From: Bifidobacteriaceae bacterium
Lineage (GTDB): Bacteria > Actinomycetota > Actinomycetes > Actinomycetales > WQXJ01
Length of the DNA: 7,188 bases
Reading direction: 5' to 3'
NCBI GenBank assembly: GCA_031268115.1
Contig: JAIRXV010000115.1
Span: 1 to 7,188 of the forward strand
Under the pieces are notes generated by a model that saw nothing but the letters and a program-made list of their open reading frames with translations, was not told the origin of the DNA and did no database searches. Position 1 is the first letter of the stretch; the number at the start of each line of letters is the position of its first letter. The position numbers and the translations under genes were made by a program. Shown here one piece after another: positions 6,442-7,188 of the stretch.

Positions 6442-7188
6442 GGCGGTCCAGCGGGGAGTGTTTGGCCGGTCCCGACAACTTCGGTGGCGATCCGCTGGGT
6501 CAGTCGGTCGAGCGTATCGCCCTCTGCCGGGAAGGGAACAAACGCCATGTGGTCGATGCCGAGCGCGTGGACTTGCGTAAGCCGTTCGCGGCATGTGGCG
6601 GGGGTCCCGTGGAGGGAGAAGGCGTCGAGGATTTCGTCTGGCACCAATTCGGACGCCTCGGCCGGGCTGAGGGTCGGGTAGCGCCAGCCCGTGGCCTCAA
6701 GGCGGTCCGCCAGGCGATCGGGGAGCACAATCCCGAGCCGGCCCAGGATTGGGCGCGATGTGATGAGCGAGGCCACAACCATCGGTGCGACGGCCGCGCG
6801 GGCCGCGGCGACGTCATCGGACACACACGTGTACAGCCACGCCAGGCGGTCCACGGTACCCGGCTGGCGCCCGGCCGCCCGTTCCCCGGCCGCGATCAGG
6901 TCCAGCGCGTACGTCAGACCCGGCTCGGTCGCGAAGCCGCCGATGACGGCCCCATCGGCGACTTCGCCCGCCAACCGCAAGATGCGCGGGCCCCGCCCGG
7001 CCAGATAGATCGGGACGGGACCCGGGGGCGGGAAGTCGAGTCCGGCATCGGACAGGGCGAACACCTCCCCATCGAATGTGGTGCGTTCCCCGGCCAACAG
7101 CGAGCGGATGACGGCGATTGCCTCGCGCAAAGTGGCCGCTGGGCGGGAGCGGGCGATCCCCAAAGTGTCCAGGCCGCCGCCCGCGCCC
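6438..7188 (-). CDS. Luciferase-like (LLM class) probable F420-dependent oxidoreductase, 5' end beyond window
   Basis: The frame enters from the right edge and runs to TGA at 6438-6440, giving about 250 visible residues. Sequence before TTG 7163 (G-A-G-G-G-L-D-T) is in frame and family-like, so that TTG is internal and the true start lies outside. Typical LLM features in order are L-G-I-A-R-S-R-P, the helix L-R-E-A-I-A-V-I-R-S-L-L-A-G-E, T-F-D-G-E-V-F, P-V-P-I-Y-L-A-G-R-G-P-R, L-R-L-A-G-E-V-A-D-G-A-V-I-G-G, and a C-terminal G-T-P-A-T-C-R-E-R-L with H-A-L-G-I-D-H-M. These resemble Mer-type (methylene-tetrahydromethanopterin reductase-like) F420 enzymes, the usual annotation in actinobacteria. 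Whether it uses F420 or FMN cannot be proven, since the N-terminal cofactor residues are missing here; the neighbouring cofE favours F420. The substrate is unknown. It overlaps the downstream IclR gene by ATGA, implying one operon and probably substrate-responsive control. Confidence 0.85.
   Translation of the reverse strand, partial: GAGGGLDTLGIARSRPAATLREAIAVIRSLLAGERTTFDGEVFALSDAGLDFPPPGPVPIYLAGRGPRILRLAGEVADGAVIGGFATEPGLTYALDLIAAGERAAGRQPGTVDRLAWLYTCVSDDVAAARAAVAPMVVASLITSRPILGRLGIVLPDRLADRLEATGWRYPTLSPAEASELVPDEILDAFSLHGTPATCRERLTQVHALGIDHMAFVPFPAEGDTLDRLTQRIATEVVGTGQTLPAGPP

Noticed and set aside
6442..6594. Longer N-terminus for the IclR protein
   Set aside because: It would overlap the conserved end of the LLM gene by over 150 bases, and the added residues have the Arg/Pro/His bias of a shadow frame.

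Overview
The window is high-GC DNA most consistent with an actinobacterium (Actinomycetota). Support comes from the cofactor F420 enzymes, a GC-rich third codon position, an IclR regulator, a probable leaderless promoter with a TANNNT -10 box, and a large secreted protein made of Ig-like modules. The genus cannot be told from this sequence.

Region by region: (1) Positions 1-3188, minus strand, hold one uninterrupted frame of 1062 codons. It has a start codon, a ribosome binding site and a signal peptide, and it runs off the left edge without a stop. It encodes a secreted or surface protein of Ig-like/beta-sandwich modules with an unusual helical block of about 230 residues near its N-terminus. 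(2) Positions 3189-3662 are a divergent intergenic region with palindromes, a helically phased pair of direct repeats and a likely leaderless promoter, but no convincing gene. (3) Positions 3663-5584, plus strand, are a two-gene operon joined by an ATGA overlap: an F420-dependent oxidoreductase of the glucose-6-phosphate dehydrogenase (FGD) family, then a stand-alone coenzyme F420:L-glutamate ligase (CofE) with a repetitive proline-rich N-terminal tail. (4) Positions 5581-7188, minus strand, are a second two-gene operon, also joined by an ATGA overlap: a luciferase-like (LLM) probable F420-dependent oxidoreductase, 5' cut by the window edge, then an IclR-family regulator. The two operons converge and their stop codons share one CTAG.

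Three of the four genes in positions 3663-7188 belong to F420 biology: two probable F420-using oxidoreductases and one enzyme that adds the glutamate tail to F420. With the IclR regulator next to them, this looks like a small F420 locus that couples cofactor maturation to an oxidation or reduction pathway of unknown substrate. The FGD-like enzyme keeps the F420-site signature residues but seems to lack the loop that grips the sugar phosphate in true FGD, so its substrate is probably not glucose 6-phosphate. The large secreted protein has different base and codon use and is probably functionally separate.
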